From NCBI GenBank assembly GCA_964466465.1, contig CAYXNJ010000008.1:1-64000 (forward strand): a DNA stretch of 64,000 nt, written 5' to 3'. This DNA is from Sulfurospirillum sp964466465 (GTDB lineage Bacteria > Campylobacterota > Campylobacteria > Campylobacterales > Sulfurospirillaceae). Under the pieces are notes generated by a model. It saw only the letters and a list, made by a program, of their open reading frames with translations, was not told the DNA's origin and searched no databases. The stretch's first letter is position 1, and every line of letters begins with the position of its first letter. Both the position numbers and the translations under genes were made by a program. Below, piece after piece: positions 44,510-53,184 of this stretch.

Positions 44510-44584
44510 TCTTCTTTAATGATTTATAAATTATTTACTCTAAAAAGGTAACATAACTCAATTTTTCTTATCAAAGGGAGTTTT

Positions 44585-47500
44585 ATGGATTTTGTATTGA
44601 AGCAGGTTTTTTCGATGAAGTCAGCCATCATCCTTTTAGTGTTTTTTGGACTTTTTAGTGGGATTGCAACTTTTATTGAAAATGATTTTGGTGTCGAGAC
44701 AAGTTGGGCACTGATATATACCTCATGGTGGTTTGAGTTACTACAAGTTGCATTAGGACTTATTTTAATCAACAATATCATTCGATATAAAATTTATACC
44801 CTTGATAAATTACCTTCGTTTATATTTCACCTTAGCTTTATTTTTATACTTATCGGTTCTGGAATGACCCGCTACTTTGGCTTTGAAGGAACGCTGCATG
44901 TCAGAAATGGTATGGAAGAAAATAGAGTGCTCTCAAGTGACGCATACATCCAAGTAAGTGCTCTCAAAGAGGGAAAAACGTATGGATACAGCCATTCTCA
45001 GCTTATCTCTCAAGTAGGGCATAATAATTTTTCATTTAATTTCGATGTGGGCGGCGATAAGGCAACAGTTAAATTTAAAGAGTATCTCCCTAATGCAACG
45101 GCCAAAGTAGTTGATGATCCTTCAGGCGTTCCAATGATTTCAATGATGCTAAGTGGTTATGGTGAAAGTTTGAGCGTTGTTTTAAAAGAGGGTGACACAT
45201 ACGAAACAAGTGAATATATCTTTAGTTTTAATGGTAAACCTTCACAACATAGCAAAGAAGAGGTTCGTTTTACACTGGAAGACGGCAAGTTTTATTTCAC
45301 ATCTAAAGTAAAAGTTGCGTGGTTTAGAATGGCTGAAAATAAGCGTGGCGAATATGAAGCTGATAAAAAAGAAGATTTTGTTACGGGGCAGCTTTATACC
45401 ATTGGAAATGTAAATTTTGCTCCACGCTATATTGGACTCAAAGGAAAAGAGAAAGTCGTTGCCGATAAAAATCCTATGGCAAAAGGCAATTCAATTTCAG
45501 CGGTTATAGTTGAGGCAACCTATAAAGGCGAAACAAAAGAAGTTGCGATGTTTGGACAAGGTAAAGGAAGCGAAGGTCAACAAACAAAAGAGACGATTGC
45601 AGGGGTTCCTTTTATATTTGAATGGGGCTCTCAACTGTTTACACTTCCTTTTAGCATTAAGCTTAATGAATTTCAATTGGATCGCTACCCAGGCTCTATG
45701 TCGCCTATGTCATATGCTAGTGAAGTGGAGGTTGTCGATACTGAAAAAGGAGTTCGTATGCCATTTCGTATTTATATGAATCATGTACTTGATTATCGAG
45801 GTTTTAGATTTTTCCAAAGCTCTTACGATAAAGACGAAAAAGGAACGATTTTGTCGGTTAATAATGATCCAGGGAAACTTCCAACCTACTTAGGGTACCT
45901 ACTTTTATCTCTTGGACTTTTCTTCAATCTTTTAAATACAAAAAGCCGTTTCCGAAAACTTGCAGGAATGGTACAAAGAGATATGACAAAAATGAAATCC
46001 ATTCTTTTAGCCCTTTTTATAAGCTTTGCACTGATGCAAGGAAATAGCTTACATGCAGCTACAACGTATAGCACTGCAGATTATTTGGTATTTTTAAAGC
46101 AATACGATGCAAAACATTCCGATAAGTTTGGAAGATTGCTTGTTCAAAGTGTCGATGGAAGAATCAAACCTATTGATACCGTTTCAACAGAATTACTCAA
46201 TAAAATTCATGGAAGTTCTACCTTTGAGGGCATGAGTGCAAACCAAGTAGCCCTTAGTATGATGAGTTCTCCTGGTGAATGGCAAGCGATACCTATTATT
46301 AAAGTTTTCCATCCTGAACTTAAAAAAATTATTGGAATCCCTGAAAATCAAAAATATGCTTCGTTTAATGATTTTTTTGAAAAAGAGGGTGATCATGGCT
46401 TTAAATTAACAAAATATTCTGAAGAAGCCAATCGTAAAAAACCAGCCCTTCGCAATCAATTTGATAAAGATGTCTTAAAAGTAGATGAGCGTGTCAACAT
46501 CTGTTATATGGTTTATACAGGTGAAGTTTTTAAAATGATTCCTAAACAAAATGACCTGAATAAACGTTGGTTTGCACCTCAAGAAGCCGTAGGTAGTTTT
46601 TCTAAACAAGAGGGTGATGAAGTAAGAGCACTGCTTGGAGATTATTTTGAGGCTATCGGCGAAGGATTAGAAAAAGGTAATTGGCAAAATGCTAATAAGG
46701 CTGTTGATAAACTCCAATCGTATCAAGAACAATATGGTTCAGAAATTATTCCAAGTGAAAGCCGCATTAAAGCGGAGATCTTTTTTAACCATGCCAAAAT
46801 TTTTGATCGCTTAACTCCTGTGTATTTACTCAGTGGTTTAGTACTACTCTGTTTCATTTTTGCAAAAATGGTGAAATCAACGCTGCGTATAGGAATGGTT
46901 ACTAAAATTGTATTAGGCATCAATTTTGTAGCGTTTTTAATTCATACCTCAGGATTAGGTCTTAGATGGTATATCTCAACGCATGCTCCGTGGAGTGATG
47001 GTTATGAATCCATGATCTACATCGCATGGGCAATAGCACTTGCAGGTATCTTCTTCTCTCGCCAATCGGTAGTATCGCTCGCATTAACCTCTATTTTAAC
47101 GGGTGTGACCTTATTTGTTGCTCACTTGAGTTGGATGGATCCTCAAATTACAAACTTGGTACCAGTCCTTAAATCATACTGGTTAAATATTCACGTCTCC
47201 GTTATTACAGCAAGCTATGGCTTTTTAGGTTTATGTGCACTTCTAGGATTTTTCACATTGATTTTGTTCATCTTGCGCAACAAGACTAAAACAAAACGTA
47301 ATGAAGAGATTGACAGAAACATTGTTGAAGCAACACGCATTAATGAAATGGCAATGATCTTGGGCTTAAGTCTTCTTACGGTAGGTAACTTCTTGGGCGG
47401 TGTTTGGGCAAATGAGTCATGGGGACGATATTGGGGATGGGATCCTAAAGAGACATGGGCATTGGTTTCTATTTTATTTTATGCGGCAGTCGTTCACTTT

Positions 47501-47731
47501 AGGTTTATTCCAAGGCTCAATACGCCTTTCGCCTTTGCAGTAGCCTCAACCGTTACGTTTGCGTCCATTATCATGACGTATTTTGGCGTTAACTTCTATC
47601 TTTCTGGTATGCACTCGTATGCTGCGGGAGATCCTATCCCTGTGCCAACGTTTGTTTACTACACTGTAGCTATTGTTGCTATTGTTATAGCCCTCGCATA
47701 CCCTAAACGCGAAATCGCAAAAACTTTATAA
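44585..47731 (+). CDS. ccsBA: fused cytochrome c assembly protein CcsBA
   Basis: 1048 residues: ResB/CcsB at the N-terminus (helices at about 10-32, 50-64, 75-95 and 435-455, with a large periplasmic part between) and CcsA at the C-terminus from about 735. The haem-handling WWD motif is near residue 945-957 (WGRYWGWDPKETW). Exports haem and attaches it to CxxCH sites of c-type cytochromes (System II). The fused form is typical of this phylum. Second hydrophobic segment at about 475-490 (LLALFISFALMQG) resembles an internal signal at the junction. Confidence 0.93.
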   Translation: MDFVLKQVFSMKSAIILLVFFGLFSGIATFIENDFGVETSWALIYTSWWFELLQVALGLILINNIIRYKIYTLDKLPSFIFHLSFIFILIGSGMTRYFGFEGTLHVRNGMEENRVLSSDAYIQVSALKEGKTYGYSHSQLISQVGHNNFSFNFDVGGDKATVKFKEYLPNATAKVVDDPSGVPMISMMLSGYGESLSVVLKEGDTYETSEYIFSFNGKPSQHSKEEVRFTLEDGKFYFTSKVKVAWFRMAENKRGEYEADKKEDFVTGQLYTIGNVNFAPRYIGLKGKEKVVADKNPMAKGNSISAVIVEATYKGETKEVAMFGQGKGSEGQQTKETIAGVPFIFEWGSQLFTLPFSIKLNEFQLDRYPGSMSPMSYASEVEVVDTEKGVRMPFRIYMNHVLDYRGFRFFQSSYDKDEKGTILSVNNDPGKLPTYLGYLLLSLGLFFNLLNTKSRFRKLAGMVQRDMTKMKSILLALFISFALMQGNSLHAATTYSTADYLVFLKQYDAKHSDKFGRLLVQSVDGRIKPIDTVSTELLNKIHGSSTFEGMSANQVALSMMSSPGEWQAIPIIKVFHPELKKIIGIPENQKYASFNDFFEKEGDHGFKLTKYSEEANRKKPALRNQFDKDVLKVDERVNICYMVYTGEVFKMIPKQNDLNKRWFAPQEAVGSFSKQEGDEVRALLGDYFEAIGEGLEKGNWQNANKAVDKLQSYQEQYGSEIIPSESRIKAEIFFNHAKIFDRLTPVYLLSGLVLLCFIFAKMVKSTLRIGMVTKIVLGINFVAFLIHTSGLGLRWYISTHAPWSDGYESMIYIAWAIALAGIFFSRQSVVSLALTSILTGVTLFVAHLSWMDPQITNLVPVLKSYWLNIHVSVITASYGFLGLCALLGFFTLILFILRNKTKTKRNEEIDRNIVEATRINEMAMILGLSLLTVGNFLGGVWANESWGRYWGWDPKETWALVSILFYAAVVHFRFIPRLNTPFAFAVASTVTFASIIMTYFGVNFYLSGMHSYAAGDPIPVPTFVYYTVAIVAIVIALAYPKREIAKTL

Positions 47732-47735
47732 AACA

Positions 47736-47760
47736 AAAAGAGGGATATTCTCCCTCTTTT
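47736..47760 (+). terminator. terminator after ccsBA
   Basis: AAAAGAGGGA-TATTC-TCCCTCTTTT, a perfect 10-bp stem ending in TTTT. Confidence 0.85.
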
Positions 47761-47800
47761 AAGTTGTGCTATAATAGGCAAAAACTTAAGAGAGACCCCT

Positions 47801-48244
47801 ATGCAAGAGAATTATCTCATCATTACGATTGTAGCGGTTATCGCAATTGTACTTATCTCTCTTTTTATTGTTGTTGCCAATCTCCAAAAAACGGTTGTGG
47901 TTGAAGTTTCTAACACGCCTGTGCAAGAAGAAAAGGCACGCAAAATTGCGATTGAAGCATTGATTGATATTGTAGCCAAACGTACTACTACGCGTAATGA
48001 ACTTACAAATGCTATTTTAAAAGCTGCCCAAGAGTGCCCTTTCCCTGCCAAAGAAAAAGGAGTAGCTCCTAAAGTCTCCAAAATATATCTCAATTTTGTT
48101 CTTTTGGTTGCAAGTCATCGTAATGCCGATGCAAAATTGATTGCTTTTATGGATGAAGAGTTAAAAAAAGCCAATCCCGATTATAAACGTGAAATTGATT
48201 TGTATGAAAATGAAGGAATCAATCAAAGGGGAAATCGAATTTAA
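47801..48244 (+). CDS. membrane-anchored small protein of unknown function
   Basis: 147 residues: one N-terminal helix (about 6-28) followed by a soluble helical domain (about 45-135) with Cys79 in AAQECPFPAK. No domain recognised. GAGAGACC lies upstream of the ATG. Single gene between ccsBA and the tRNA cluster. Confidence 0.65.
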   Translation: MQENYLIITIVAVIAIVLISLFIVVANLQKTVVVEVSNTPVQEEKARKIAIEALIDIVAKRTTTRNELTNAILKAAQECPFPAKEKGVAPKVSKIYLNFVLLVASHRNADAKLIAFMDEELKKANPDYKREIDLYENEGINQRGNRI

Positions 48245-48257
48245 AAGTAGGAAGAAA

Positions 48258-48332
48258 TGGCGACCCCAGGGGGACTTGAACCCCCGTTCCCGCCTTGAGA
48301 GGGCGGTGTCCTAACCACTAGACGATGGGGTC
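48258..48332 (-). tRNA. tRNA-Glu(CTC)
   Basis: GACCCCA acceptor pairs with TGGGGTC, discriminator G, encoded CCA. Anticodon loop CTCTCAA gives anticodon CTC. Last in the transcribed order of six. Reads GAG only; a second Glu gene with TTC lies upstream. Confidence 0.92.
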
Positions 48333-48357
48333 GCACAAGTGTGTTTGTTTAGGACAA

Positions 48358-48433
48358 TGGTGACCCGTGATGGATTCGAACCATCGACCACCTCCTTAAA
48401 AGGGAGATGCTCTACCTGCTGAGCTAACGAGTC
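48358..48433 (-). tRNA. tRNA-Lys(TTT), copy 1
   Basis: GACTCGT acceptor with ACGGGTC, discriminator A, encoded CCA, loop CTTTTAA with anticodon TTT. Identical over all 76 nt to the copy at 48759-48834. Confidence 0.95.
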
Positions 48434-48482
48434 ATGCTCAAGCAGATTCAAAACATAATAAGAAAATGCTGAGGGAAAAAAG

Positions 48483-48559
48483 TGGCGCGGCGGACGGGGC
48501 TCGAACCCGCGACCCCCGGCGTGACAGGCCGATATTCTAACCAACTGAACTACCGCCGC
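48483..48559 (-). tRNA. tRNA-Asp(GTC)
   Basis: GCGGCGG acceptor with CCGCCGC, discriminator G, encoded CCA, loop CTGTCAC with anticodon GTC. Confidence 0.95.
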
Positions 48560-48564
48560 GCATA

Positions 48565-48640
48565 TGGTGGTCGTTAGAGGACTCGAACCTCTGACATCCA
48601 CCTTGTAAGGGTGGCGCTCTACCAACTGAGCTAAACGACC
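48565..48640 (-). tRNA. tRNA-Val(TAC)
   Basis: GGTCGTT acceptor with AACGACC, discriminator A, encoded CCA, loop CTTACAA with anticodon TAC. Six nt from tRNA-Asp. Confidence 0.95.
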
Positions 48641-48668
48641 AAAAGGGACATTAAGGAAGAAAATAATT

Positions 48669-48744
48669 TGGCGACCCCAAGGGGATTTGAACCCCTGTAA
48701 CCGCCGTGAAAGGGCGGGATCCTGGACCACTAGACGATGGGGTC
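48669..48744 (-). tRNA. tRNA-Glu(TTC)
   Basis: GACCCCA acceptor with TGGGGTC, discriminator G, encoded CCA, loop CTTTCAC with anticodon TTC. Same acceptor stem as the CTC gene but a different D loop and T stem. Confidence 0.95.
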
Positions 48745-48758
48745 GCACAAAAAATGAA

Positions 48759-48834
48759 TGGTGACCCGTGATGGATTCGAACCATCGACCACCTCCTTAA
48801 AAGGGAGATGCTCTACCTGCTGAGCTAACGAGTC
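48759..48834 (-). tRNA. tRNA-Lys(TTT), copy 2
   Basis: Identical to copy 1 and first in the transcribed order. The Lys-Glu order is repeated at both ends of the cluster, suggesting a past duplication of a Lys-Glu block. Confidence 0.95.
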
Positions 48835-48889
48835 ATTCACCGTTCTTCTCGTAATGAGGCTGAAATTATAGAGAAAAAAAATTCATTTG

Positions 48890-49999
48890 TCAAGACATTT
48901 TTTCACTTTTTAAAAAAATATTTTCACCAACATGTAAAAGTAACTTCAAAGCATGGTATGCACTTTGGGTTTGAATGTATTCGCGATCGCCCTCTAATAG
49001 GAGTCTTTCAATCATGATATTGCCCTCTTTATTACGAGCTCCCACATAAACTGTTCCGACTGGTTTTTCAATGCTTCCGCCATCTGGGCCTGCAATACCA
49101 CTGGTTGCGATGGCATAATCTGATAGGCTAGCATTAAGAACACCCTCTAGCATTTCACGCACACACAGCTCACTCACAGCACCAAAACGCTCTAAGGTAT
49201 CAGAGCTGACGCCAAGCCATGACTCTTTAATTTCATTTCCATAAGAGACAATGCCACCTTTAAAGATCGCAGAGACACCTGCACGCTTGGTGAGCATAGA
49301 AGCAATGAGCCCTCCTGTACAACTTTCTGCAATGCTAAGAGTTTTGCCTTCTTTTTGCAAACAGTGTGAAATATGCTCAATAACATCAGGATGGTTTATC
49401 ACCTTGGTAGGGAGCAAGGACTTAATAGCTTTAAAAAAGCTTTCTAAGTTACCATACTTGTTAGAAATAGCCTCAACCATAATCCATCCATCAACGATGG
49501 TTGTTGGTGTTATACGGATTTCATAGTTTTGTGCAAGAGGCTCTACAAGAATTTTTAAAGAGTCTTCATCAATGTTTATGATGGAAAAAAGTGCAGAACT
49601 ATTGCTATTTTCGATGAGAACAGGAGGCAGTTTTTTATTTTCACATGCTTTAATCACATTAATGTGCTTTCCTTCTCGTGCTAAAAGGTAGCTGTTGTCT
49701 TCAAAACGCACTGCTTTAGAAGGGATGAGCATACTAGCTTTAAGCTCTAACGACTCTTCGCCAAGCGTGGCAAGAACTTTGTTGACTAAATTGAAGCTAT
49801 CATTCGAGGTGACAATGACAATTTCATCGGCATGAGCAATGGACTCTTCAAGTACAAAGAAGAGATCTTTGTCATTTTTATCGATATAAACTGTCTGGTC
49901 AGGTAGATCAATATGCTTCGTAATGGTTGCATGGATATAATTTAAAAATGGCAGATTGTATCGCAGTGCTTTACCAACTACGATCAAAGAGCTTTTCAT
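48890..49999 (-). CDS. CinA-family protein, nicotinamide-nucleotide amidase domain
   Basis: 369 residues. The C-terminal CinA domain (about 205-360) is clear: LSIAESCTGGLIASMLT, FKGGIVSYGNEIK, AIATSGIAGPDGGSIEKPVGTVYVG. It deamidates NMN in pyridine nucleotide salvage in other bacteria. The N-terminal 200 residues do not show the normal molybdopterin-binding-like motif of CinA and are probably diverged. Divergent from ileS across a repeat-bearing gap. Confidence 0.85.
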   Translation of the reverse strand: MKSSLIVVGKALRYNLPFLNYIHATITKHIDLPDQTVYIDKNDKDLFFVLEESIAHADEIVIVTSNDSFNLVNKVLATLGEESLELKASMLIPSKAVRFEDNSYLLAREGKHINVIKACENKKLPPVLIENSNSSALFSIINIDEDSLKILVEPLAQNYEIRITPTTIVDGWIMVEAISNKYGNLESFFKAIKSLLPTKVINHPDVIEHISHCLQKEGKTLSIAESCTGGLIASMLTKRAGVSAIFKGGIVSYGNEIKESWLGVSSDTLERFGAVSELCVREMLEGVLNASLSDYAIATSGIAGPDGGSIEKPVGTVYVGARNKEGNIMIERLLLEGDREYIQTQSAYHALKLLLHVGENIFLKSEKMS

Positions 50000-50024
50000 A
50001 GGAATACCTTTTTAATTTTTTAAT

Positions 50025-50128
50025 AGAGTTCTTGAAGAACTCTTAACACGTTTTTGAAGCAAAGCTTTAAAAACTACGTTAACACTGGGTTTTCCTCGGC
50101 GGAAAGCCCACGCACCATTTGGTGCTTT
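50025..50128 (+). repeat. intergenic palindromic repeat, copy C (plus)
   Basis: AGAGTTCTTGAAGAACTCT stem, then AACACG, AAGCAAAGCT, CTACGTTAACACT, TTTTCCTCGGCGGAAAGCCC and CGCACCATTTGGTGCTTT. The same modules are in copies A and B. It occupies much of the 300-bp gap between cinA and ileS; the rest of the gap is AT-rich promoter-like DNA with no gene. Confidence 0.85.
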
Positions 50129-50300
50129 ATAATGAAAGCTTGCCAACGATGTTGGCAGACTAAAACTTTGAGCAATAACGTACCTCACATTATACCGTAA
50201 GTGCTTCTTAAATAGATTTTAGATAAACTTGCCTCATTTTAAGAGACGCTTACATGTAAAATTTTTTCACTGCTGCGTAGCTTCCAAGGAGAGATTATTA

Positions 50301-53063
50301 ATGGACTATAAAGAGACCTTGCTTCTTCCTCAAACTGATTTTCCAATGAGAGGCAATCTACCCCAAAATGAGCCTGCTCGATATGCAAAGTGGTTTTCTA
50401 AAGAGGAAAGTGCTTATGCTAGAATGATTCAAAACAGAGAAAATGCCCCTGCAACATTTATTCTTCACGATGGCCCTCCGTATGCCAATGGGCATATTCA
50501 CATCGGTCACGCCCTCAATAAAATTCTTAAAGACGTGATTATTAAAACGCATTATTTCTTTGGTGAAAAAGTACGTTACGTGCCAGGTTGGGATTGTCAT
50601 GGTTTACCAATTGAGCAGCAAGTGGAAAAAAATCTTGGAAAAGAGAAAAAAGACGCACTGCCTAAGAGTAAGATCAGAGAATTGTGCCGTGAACACGCAC
50701 GAAAGTTCATTGATATTCAAAGAGAAGAGTTTAAATCATTAGGTGTTATTGGCGATTGGGATAACCCTTATATGACGATGAAATTTAAATTTGAAGCAGA
50801 TATTTATCGCGCATTATGTGGTGTAGCAAATCGAGGATTACTCATTGAGAGAAGCAAGCCTGTGTATTGGTCGTGGGCTGCAAGAAGTGCTTTAGCAGAA
50901 GCAGAAGTGGAGTACGAAGACAAAGAAGACTACTCTATTTTTGTTGCGTTTAAACTAAGTGCGGAAGCAAAAGCAAAAGCAAAACTGGATATCAGCAGTG
51001 ATGCATCTGTTATTATTTGGACAACAACACCTTGGACATTGCCTGCGAACGTAGGTATTGCCTTTAGCCCAGATGAGAATTATGTACTTACCAGCGATGG
51101 TTATATCGTAGCAGAGCCTTTACATGCAAAACTTGTTGAACAAGGCGTTATTGCAGGTGAGGTTGTTAAAACGTTTAAAGCCGCTCTTCTTGAAAATAGC
51201 TTTGCGATTAACCCACTAAACGGTAGAAATTCACAATGTGTTCTAGGCGAACATGTTACGATGGATGGCGGTAGTGGTTGTGTTCATACCGCCCCAGGAC
51301 ATGGTGATGAAGACTATAAAGTAGGGCTTCGTTATGGTTTAGAGGTGGTTATGCCAGTAGATGAGAGAGGCTGTTATGATGAAACAGTGGTTCGCTTAGG
51401 ACTACTTCCTGATGCGGCTTCGTTTGTTGGGGAACATATTTTTAAAAGCAATGAACGTATTTTAGAACTTCTTGGAAGCGCATTACTTAAATGTTCAAAG
51501 TTTACCCACTCGTATCCGTTTTGTTGGAGAACCCATCAGCCAGTTATTTATCGTGCGACAAAACAGTGGTTTGTCGCAATGGATGAAGCAGTTTCTGGAC
51601 GTGAGAGTCTTCGTAAAATGGCGATGGACGAAATCTCAAAAGTACGTTTCTATCCAAAATCGGGTATCAACCGTCTAGGTTCGATGATTGAAAATAGACC
51701 TGACTGGTGTATTTCAAGACAACGTGACTGGGGTGTGCCAATTGCTTTCTTTAGAGATAAAAGAACAGGTAAACCTATTTTTGATGCCAAAATTGTAGAG
51801 AATATAGCAGCTATTTTTGAAGAAAAAGGTGCTGATGCTTGGTGGGATTTAGAAATTAAAGACCTCCTTGTTGCCAATAGTGGCTACAATCCAGAAGATC
51901 TTGAAAAGGTAATGGACATTCTTGACGTTTGGTTTGACAGTGGTAGTACATGGAAAGCGGTTCTTCAATCAAGTGACTATGATGCGGGCACTTACCCAGC
52001 AACGATGTATCTTGAAGGCAGTGACCAACACCGTGGTTGGTTTCAAAGTTCCCTTTTAGTCAGTACCGCAAATAACGGCATCGCTCCGTACAGTAAAATC
52101 TTAACACATGGTTTTACAGTCGATGAGAAGGGCGAAAAGATGAGCAAATCTAAGGGCAATGTTGTAGCCCCTTCAGATGTTGCAAAACAATACGGTGTTG
52201 AAATTTTACGTCTTTGGGTTGGAACAAGCGAATACACAACCGATCTTAAAATCAGTGACAATATCTTAAAACAAATCAGTGAGCAGTACCGTAAAATTCG
52301 TAATACCTTTAGATTTTTATTGGCGAATGTCAATGATTTAGAATCCATTATGCCAATTTCTCAAATGGGTACACTCGATCAGTGGATTTTAGCACATGCA
52401 AAAGCGGTTTTTGATGAGGTTGAGGGTTACTTTAGAGAGTATGAGTTCTCCAAAGGCTTTGCGCTTCTTAACCATTTTATCGCAGTAGAGCTTAGCGGTA
52501 TTTACCTCGATATTTCTAAAGATAGACTGTATTGTAATGCTAAAAATGACTCTATTCGTCTTTCAGCGCAAAGTGCGATGGCACTCATTGCTGAAAAATT
52601 GATGGCATTAATGGCTCCAACACTCACCTATACGATTGATGAAATGTTAGAGTATGCTCCTGCTATTTTGAAAAAAGAGAGTGTGTTTGATCTTGTTTAC
52701 ACATCACTTCCAAATGTACCAACATCATTTGATGAAGCATATATGGTAGAAGCGCGTGAGAAATTCTTTGAAATTGTGGATGCGCTTAAAAAAGAGAAAA
52801 TTATCAAATCAACGCTTGAATTGGTACTTCAAACAAACTCATCAAAAGTTGCAACTCTTGAAAAAGTAGATGCTGAAGATTGGTTTACAGTCAGTAAAGT
52901 GATTGAGCATGACGAGAGTGGTGAAATGGGTGTCTTTGAAGTAGGAGATGATCGCTTTAAAATTTTAAAAGCGTCAAAATGCAAATGTCCACGTTGTTGG
53001 AAATACCGTTCAAAAAGCGAAGAAGAACTTTGCCATAGATGTAATGAGGCACTCAATGGTTAA
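50301..53063 (+). CDS. ileS: isoleucyl-tRNA synthetase
   Basis: 920-residue class I synthetase. HIGH motif in GPPYANGHIHIGHALNK (about residue 66), KMSKS in GEKMSKSKGN (about 613), editing domain between them (WTTTPWTLPANVGIAF), and C-terminal zinc cysteines CKCPRCWKYRS...CHRC. ATG at 50301 with AAGGAGA upstream. Begins the long plus-strand series. Confidence 0.95.
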   Translation: MDYKETLLLPQTDFPMRGNLPQNEPARYAKWFSKEESAYARMIQNRENAPATFILHDGPPYANGHIHIGHALNKILKDVIIKTHYFFGEKVRYVPGWDCHGLPIEQQVEKNLGKEKKDALPKSKIRELCREHARKFIDIQREEFKSLGVIGDWDNPYMTMKFKFEADIYRALCGVANRGLLIERSKPVYWSWAARSALAEAEVEYEDKEDYSIFVAFKLSAEAKAKAKLDISSDASVIIWTTTPWTLPANVGIAFSPDENYVLTSDGYIVAEPLHAKLVEQGVIAGEVVKTFKAALLENSFAINPLNGRNSQCVLGEHVTMDGGSGCVHTAPGHGDEDYKVGLRYGLEVVMPVDERGCYDETVVRLGLLPDAASFVGEHIFKSNERILELLGSALLKCSKFTHSYPFCWRTHQPVIYRATKQWFVAMDEAVSGRESLRKMAMDEISKVRFYPKSGINRLGSMIENRPDWCISRQRDWGVPIAFFRDKRTGKPIFDAKIVENIAAIFEEKGADAWWDLEIKDLLVANSGYNPEDLEKVMDILDVWFDSGSTWKAVLQSSDYDAGTYPATMYLEGSDQHRGWFQSSLLVSTANNGIAPYSKILTHGFTVDEKGEKMSKSKGNVVAPSDVAKQYGVEILRLWVGTSEYTTDLKISDNILKQISEQYRKIRNTFRFLLANVNDLESIMPISQMGTLDQWILAHAKAVFDEVEGYFREYEFSKGFALLNHFIAVELSGIYLDISKDRLYCNAKNDSIRLSAQSAMALIAEKLMALMAPTLTYTIDEMLEYAPAILKKESVFDLVYTSLPNVPTSFDEAYMVEAREKFFEIVDALKKEKIIKSTLELVLQTNSSKVATLEKVDAEDWFTVSKVIEHDESGEMGVFEVGDDRFKILKASKCKCPRCWKYRSKSEEELCHRCNEALNG

Positions 53064-53184
53064 TTTGAGTTCCCCTGTAGAGTTTAGTTTTATTTTTGAA
53101 ACGGTTGGCGCTATTTTTGCCGTTATCGGTGTATGTGTTTATTTGGTCAATCAAAGAACGAAAAAGTTAAAGGATATGAAGTGA
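53056..53184 (+). CDS. 42-residue membrane protein between ileS and gatA
   Basis: ATG at 53056 overlaps the ileS 3' end by 8 bp, and the TGA stop overlaps the gatA GTG start (GTGA). The protein begins MVNLSSPVEFSF, has one membrane helix (about 13-32: FETVGAIFAVIGVCVYLV) and ends in a basic tail NQRTKKLKDMK. I recall a comparable small gene between ileS and gatA in C. jejuni (Cj1060c). The tight coupling on both sides argues that it is real; function unknown. Confidence 0.75.
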   Translation: MVNLSSPVEFSFIFETVGAIFAVIGVCVYLVNQRTKKLKDMK

